This document shows, piece after piece, positions 59,786 through 64,000 of a stretch of 64,000 bases of DNA. The stretch covers positions 137,324 through 201,323 of the forward strand of contig SVEQ01000006.1 in the NCBI GenBank assembly GCA_015057325.1. Reading direction: 5' to 3'. The number at the start of each line of letters is the position of its first letter. The stretch's first letter is position 1. The notes below the pieces were generated by a model. That model was not told the origin of the DNA and ran no database searches. It saw only the letters and a program-made list of their open reading frames with translations. A program made the position numbers and the translations under genes. Source of the DNA: Lachnospiraceae bacterium (GTDB lineage Bacteria; Bacillota; Clostridia; Lachnospirales; Lachnospiraceae).

Positions 59786-61195
59786 TTATTCCTTACCGTC
59801 CCAACAGTATGTACAAAGCTTGTCTGTAGGTATTCCTACGGAAGAAAGAAGGTCATCTAATCTGTTATATCTGAGTGATGTGAAGTTTAATTCTTTTCTG
59901 ATTTCCTCAAGCATCTGCTCGTACTTTTCTGATTCGGGATTTGCATATTCCTGAAGTGTTTCTTCGCTTACATCTTCAGTTCCTTCGAGTCGTGCTATAA
60001 CACGTCTTGTTATCAAGTCCATTTCAGAGGTTGAACGTGAGAAGTTTAAGTATTTACATCCGTATAATAATGGCGGACAGGCCGGACGGATGTGAACTTC
60101 TTTTGCACCGCTCTGATATAAGAACTCGGTTGTTTCTCTAAGCTGAGTACCACGAACTATTGAATCGTCTATCAACAACAAACTCTTGTCTTTAATCAAA
60201 TCGTGAACCGGCAAAAGTTTCATCTTTGCAATAAGGTCACGCTTGCTCTGGATTGTTGGCATAAATGATCTCGGCCATGTGGGGGTGTATTTGATAAACG
60301 GTCTCGAGAACGGTATGCCGGATTCATTAGAGTAACCAACGGCATGTGCTGTTCCTGAATCCGGAACTCCTGCAACGATGTCAGGCTTAACGTTATCTCT
60401 CTTTGCAAGGCAAGCACCGCAGTTGTAACGCATTTTTTCAACACTGATTCCTTCGTATGAACTTGAAGGATATCCGTAATATACCCAAAGGAAAGTACAG
60501 ATTTTCATATCCTTACCGGGTGTTACTAATGTTTTAACTCCTGTTCTGTCGACAACAACAACCTCGCCGGGACCTAATTCCTTGTAATCCTCGTAGCCTA
60601 AGTTTCTGTAGGCAAAATCTTCGAAAGTAAGGCAGTAAGCGTCTTCCTTCTTTCCTATAGCCATAGGAGTTCTTCCCATTTTGTCTCTGGCACCGTATAT
60701 TCCCTTCGGTGTAAGTACCATAAATGTAAGTGAGCCGTCGACAATATCAAGTGCATATTTGATACCGTCTATAATGTTTTCTTTCTGGTTGATAATCGCA
60801 GCGACAAGCTCTGTTGGGTTGATATCTCCACCGCTCATCTCAAGGAAGTGAGAATTGCCTGCCTCAAAAAGTTTGTCAACGATTTCTTCTGTGTTATTTA
60901 TCTTACTAACGGTTGTAATTGCGTAGGTTCCATGATGAGAACGCACAATAAGCGGCTGGGGTTCGTAATCGGAAATACAACCGATTCCCATATAGCCTTC
61001 CATCTCACGCATATCCTTATCAAACTTTGTACGGAAAGGTGAGTTTTCTATGTTGTGAATGGCACGATCAAATCCCTTCTTGCCAAATACAGCCATACCA
61101 CCTCTGCGTGTTCCAAGATGCGAATGATAGTCCGTTCCGAAGAACAAATCAAAAATACAATCTTCCTTTGCAACTACTCCGAAAAATCCGCCCAT
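59786..61195 (-). CDS. PurF-like amidophosphoribosyltransferase without glutaminase cysteine
   Basis: 469 residues. Full class II amidotransferase plus PRTase layout: TRRGGMAVF (29-37), GGDINPTELV, and the PRPP loop LLLIDDSIVRGTQL; it ends CTYCWDG like PurF. But residue 2 is Gly where PurF has the nucleophile Cys (MCG), and the HNG of the oxyanion hole reads HHG (87-89). Glutamine-dependent activity should be lost; ammonia-dependent or a different PRPP-linked role is possible. Minus strand, next to a TTGTCA-16-TATAAT promoter. The other purine genes are not nearby. I withhold the symbol purF. Confidence 0.8.
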   Translation of the reverse strand: MGGFFGVVAKEDCIFDLFFGTDYHSHLGTRRGGMAVFGKKGFDRAIHNIENSPFRTKFDKDMREMEGYMGIGCISDYEPQPLIVRSHHGTYAITTVSKINNTEEIVDKLFEAGNSHFLEMSGGDINPTELVAAIINQKENIIDGIKYALDIVDGSLTFMVLTPKGIYGARDKMGRTPMAIGKKEDAYCLTFEDFAYRNLGYEDYKELGPGEVVVVDRTGVKTLVTPGKDMKICTFLWVYYGYPSSSYEGISVEKMRYNCGACLAKRDNVKPDIVAGVPDSGTAHAVGYSNESGIPFSRPFIKYTPTWPRSFMPTIQSKRDLIAKMKLLPVHDLIKDKSLLLIDDSIVRGTQLRETTEFLYQSGAKEVHIRPACPPLLYGCKYLNFSRSTSEMDLITRRVIARLEGTEDVSEETLQEYANPESEKYEQMLEEIRKELNFTSLRYNRLDDLLSSVGIPTDKLCTYCWDGKE

Positions 61196-61248
61196 GATAA
61201 TCTCCTTATTCGTTAGTTAATCATTTATATAAGTTTCATTTGAAAAAC

Positions 61249-61276
61249 ATTATATAGTATAACAACCAAGTGACAA
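61249..61276 (-). promoter_or_regulatory. Sigma-A-type promoter of the PurF-like gene
   Basis: On the minus strand TTGTCA (61276-61271), 16 bases, TATAAT (61254-61249), about 50 bases before the start codon. Confidence 0.65.
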
Positions 61277-61435
61277 AGATACAAGAGGAAAATATAAAAA
61301 ATAATGAAGAAATTGTAAGAAAATCTTTGAAGGATTTGTATAGTAATTCGATGCGTTTCGTGCTATACTTAAAGGGAATTTATATGCAAATGAAGAGGGG
61401 TAAAGAGAATTATTTAAGATGGGGAGTGATTAATT

Positions 61436-62728
61436 GTGAATAAACGCATTTGGATGTTGTTTTCACTTCTTTTTGTTGGCGTTATTTCTATGAATATCAA
61501 GACGTGTGCCGCAGAAATTACGGAAACAACAACGGAAATTACAACAGAAACTACAACAGAAGCAATACAGGATATATTGCCGCCGGGCAACATTTCCGTT
61601 GAGATAGATAACAAGGGTTATATACAATTGCAGTGGGATGCTGTTTTGGGAGCCGATAAATATGTCATATACAGAAGGGTAGATCACGAAGAACTTACGG
61701 CAGAATATGCAACTTCAAAAAAACTTAAGTTCAAAGATAAGAAAGTGGACAAGGGGCATGTCTATTATTATTCGATTAAGGCAGTAAATGCGACAAGCGA
61801 GTCTGCGATATCAAAAGAAGTTTATAAGTTTGTTGAGGTTGATAAACCGCAAGTTACGGGAACATTTACCAAAAAAAAGAAGATAAAACTTACATGGGAT
61901 GTCGTTCCTGCGGCTGACGAATATGTTGTATATAAGCAGTTTTCTTCGGGCGATTACATAGAGGTTGATAAGACGAAGAAGAACAGTTATAAGGATTCGT
62001 ATGTCAAAAGCGGTGAGTACTATAAGTACAAGGTAGCATACAGAATCAAATTAAATAATGGCAAAACGATAGAAAAGAAGAGCAAGGTTTGTAGTGTATA
62101 TTCTAATCTAATAGATCCAAAAAAGAAAATGGTGGCACTCACATTTGATGACGGTCCGGGCAGATATACCCAAGAGATTGTTGATTGTTTGAAGGAGAAT
62201 GATGCCAGGGCAACATTTTACGTGTTGGGCTGCAATATTAACGGATATAAGAAGGCGATGAAAAATGCTCACAAGATAGGATGCGAGATAGGTAATCATT
62301 CATATAACCATAAGATTCTCTCGACAATATCTGCGGATGACGTTAAAACCCAGATGAAAGATACGGATGCAAAGATTGAGAAGGTAATAGGTGAAAAAGC
62401 CGTAACTATGCGTCCGCCGGGAGGTGGAGTTAACAAGACAGTACAGGAAGTGGTTGGCAAGCCTGTTATATTATGGTCGATTGATACTTTGGATTGGAAA
62501 CACAGGAATACACAAAAGACGATATCATCGGTAATGAATAACGTGAAGGATGGGGATATTATATTGATGCACGATATTCATGAACCAACGAAAAGAGCAG
62601 CATTATATCTTATACCGGCACTTAAAAAACAGGGGTATCAGTTGGTGACGGTATCGGAACTTGCAGAGTATAGGGGATACAAATTAAAAAAAGGAAGCAT
62701 ATATCACAGTTTGCGTAAGAAGAAGTAG
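61436..62728 (+). CDS. Secreted polysaccharide deacetylase with fibronectin-like repeats
   Basis: 430 residues from GTG 61436 (GGGGAG upstream). Signal peptide ~1-23, a Thr/Glu-rich linker, two fibronectin III-like domains (residues ~48-225; QLQWDAVLGADKYVIYRR and KLTWDVVPAADEYVVYK), then a NodB domain: ALTFDDGPG, GNHSYNHK, MRPPGGG, LWSIDTLDW, LMHDIHE. The metal-binding D-H-H set and catalytic Asp/His are present. It should N-deacetylate peptidoglycan or another wall polymer. Confidence 0.9.
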   Translation: MNKRIWMLFSLLFVGVISMNIKTCAAEITETTTEITTETTTEAIQDILPPGNISVEIDNKGYIQLQWDAVLGADKYVIYRRVDHEELTAEYATSKKLKFKDKKVDKGHVYYYSIKAVNATSESAISKEVYKFVEVDKPQVTGTFTKKKKIKLTWDVVPAADEYVVYKQFSSGDYIEVDKTKKNSYKDSYVKSGEYYKYKVAYRIKLNNGKTIEKKSKVCSVYSNLIDPKKKMVALTFDDGPGRYTQEIVDCLKENDARATFYVLGCNINGYKKAMKNAHKIGCEIGNHSYNHKILSTISADDVKTQMKDTDAKIEKVIGEKAVTMRPPGGGVNKTVQEVVGKPVILWSIDTLDWKHRNTQKTISSVMNNVKDGDIILMHDIHEPTKRAALYLIPALKKQGYQLVTVSELAEYRGYKLKKGSIYHSLRKKK

Positions 62729-62754
62729 TTTCATTACGAAAGGAGAGGGTTCAT

Positions 62755-64000
62755 ATGTTGAAGGAGTGGAATAAGGGGAACAAACCCGAGATTGAGGAAC
62801 TTGAAAAACGATTGGATGAGGCAAGACTTACACTTGCAACCAAGCAGATTGAAATTAAGGAAAAGAAACTTCCGGTTCTCGTAGTTTTAGAGGGGTTTGG
62901 AGCAGCGGGAAAAGGAAGCGTTTTAGGTAAGATTATAAGAAATCTTGATCCGAGATTCTTTAAGGTTGCTGTAATGGAAGAAGCAACCCCCGAGGAGAAA
63001 AGAAAGCCATTTTTGTACAGACATTTTGTAAAGATTCCTCCGGCAGGACAGTTTGTCTTCTTTGAAGGTGGCTGGATGGATGAGGTCACAGGAGACTATC
63101 TTTCCGGAAAACTTAGCAAGTCTGAATACAAGGATAGAATTAACAGTATCAAAGGATTTGAAAGGCAGCTTACCGATAACGGATATCTTGTTATGAAGTT
63201 CTTCTTCACCATCGGCAAGAAGGAACAGAAGAAGAGAATGGATGCGTTGCTTTCTGACAAGAATACGAAGTGGCGTGTTTCAAAGAAAGACATTAAGCAG
63301 AATGAAGAATATGACAAATGCAAGAAAGTATTTGATGATTATCTGGATGAAACTAATCAGCCTAATGCCCCATGGTATCTCATTTCTTCTGATGACAAGA
63401 AATGGGCTGAACTTCAGATGACTGAACTTCTTATTTCCGGAATAGATACGGCACTTATGAATTATTCCAAAGCGGTGCCTGTATTGCAAAATACATTCCC
63501 GATTGTTCCGATTCCCAAACTTGCTGATATCTCGCTTGAGGATAAGACGATTTCGGATGATCAATATAGAGTTGAACTCAAACTTTGCCAAAAGAAACTT
63601 CGCGAATTGCATAATAAGTTGTATAGAAAGAAAATACCTGTTATTATAGCATATGAAGGATGGGACGCAGCCGGCAAGGGTGGCAATATAAAAAGGATTG
63701 CTTCTGCTCTTGACCCTAGAGGTTATGAGGTTTTCCCTATAGCAAGTCCGGAGCCTCACGAGAAGGCAAGACATTATCTGTGGAGATTTTGGAACAGACT
63801 TCCAAAGGACGGTCATATAGCAATATTTGACCGTACATGGTATGGACGTGTTATGGTAGAGCGTCTCGAGGGATTTTGTAGTGAGAATGATTGGCAAAGA
63901 GCCTATTATGAAATAAATGAGTTTGAAAAGGAACTTGCCGATTGGGGAGCAATAGTTATAAAGTTCTGGGTACAAATTGATAAAGATACACAGCTTGAGA
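62755..64000 (+). CDS. pap: Polyphosphate:AMP phosphotransferase (PPK2 class II), C-terminus beyond window
   Basis: Frame open to the end of the window. ATG 62755 follows AAGGAGAGG. Two PPK2 units in tandem: the N-terminal one has VLEGFGAAGKGSVLGKI, the C-terminal one YEGWDAAGKGGNIKRI, FDRTWYGRVMVERLEG. Tandem PPK2 proteins of ~500 residues use polyphosphate to make ADP from AMP. In the first unit, Asp of the Walker-like loop is changed, as is usual for the structural half. At least 415 residues are visible. Confidence 0.9.
   Translation, partial: MLKEWNKGNKPEIEELEKRLDEARLTLATKQIEIKEKKLPVLVVLEGFGAAGKGSVLGKIIRNLDPRFFKVAVMEEATPEEKRKPFLYRHFVKIPPAGQFVFFEGGWMDEVTGDYLSGKLSKSEYKDRINSIKGFERQLTDNGYLVMKFFFTIGKKEQKKRMDALLSDKNTKWRVSKKDIKQNEEYDKCKKVFDDYLDETNQPNAPWYLISSDDKKWAELQMTELLISGIDTALMNYSKAVPVLQNTFPIVPIPKLADISLEDKTISDDQYRVELKLCQKKLRELHNKLYRKKIPVIIAYEGWDAAGKGGNIKRIASALDPRGYEVFPIASPEPHEKARHYLWRFWNRLPKDGHIAIFDRTWYGRVMVERLEGFCSENDWQRAYYEINEFEKELADWGAIVIKFWVQIDKDTQLE

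Overview
The window looks like chromosomal DNA of a low-GC anaerobic Firmicute, most likely a Lachnospiraceae member of the Butyrivibrio/Roseburia/Lachnospira type. This is inferred from gene content and style (GatCAB, a GH3 xylosidase-type enzyme with a fructose-6-phosphate aldolase and sugar isomerase, DUF1846, a Cthe_2159-like secreted protein, Larger numbers of AGGAGG ribosome sites), not from any rRNA gene; none is present, and I see no tRNA or CRISPR array.

Layout. 0-3.1 kb: end of an unknown gene, then an ABC exporter (ATPase plus two permeases). 3.1-12.3 kb: S41 peptidase, thioredoxin reductase, GH3 glycosidase, fructose-6-phosphate aldolase, fucose/arabinose isomerase-like protein and DUF1846; two copies of a structured intergenic repeat lie here (3139-3282 and 8357-8552). 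12.4-15.1 kb: methionine importer metNIQ. 15.1-16.7 kb: XRE regulator and D-2-hydroxyacid dehydrogenase. 16.73-22.05 kb: an accessory segment with IS256-like ends, three copies of an IS-end/hairpin/promoter module each driving an unrelated cargo gene (HD-GYP protein, DUF3592 membrane protein, possible immunity protein), and a broken IS256 transposase. It is flanked by a 27-bp duplication (26/27 identical) and sits in the loop of what was a shared terminator between the dehydrogenase and yqeY. 22.6-30.6 kb: a second accessory island: DUF4143 ATPase, small membrane protein, RHH-EEP fusion, PD-(D/E)XK-type protein, a 42-residue very acidic peptide, a WYL regulator and three consecutive PPP/calcineurin-like phosphoesterases. 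Three promoters in it carry a palindrome of half-sites TATCCGTT/AACGGATA over the -35 box, which suggests one regulon controlled by the WYL protein. This is my best candidate for an undescribed system.

30.6-49.6 kb is mostly housekeeping: DinB-like protein, LysR, PepD, two small membrane proteins, LarB and LarC N-terminal domain with a PII-like protein and a CPA2 antiporter, a large secreted beta-helix protein, NhaC, methyltransferase, WbqC, EamA transporter, cyclophilin lipoprotein, HAD phosphatase and gatCAB. 49.8-55.0 kb: a second DUF4143 ATPase, a double zinc-ribbon membrane protein, a PLD-like protein and a transglutaminase-like protein that both seem to have lost their catalytic residues, and a thioesterase. 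55.0-64.0 kb: GGDEF protein with the same type of sensor domain as the HD-GYP protein, polar amino acid ABC importer, DUF2225, a PurF homologue without its glutaminase cysteine, a polysaccharide deacetylase, and the start of a polyphosphate:AMP phosphotransferase that runs off the window.

All calls are from reading the sequence and translated frames; family names come from memory of motifs and no database search was run.
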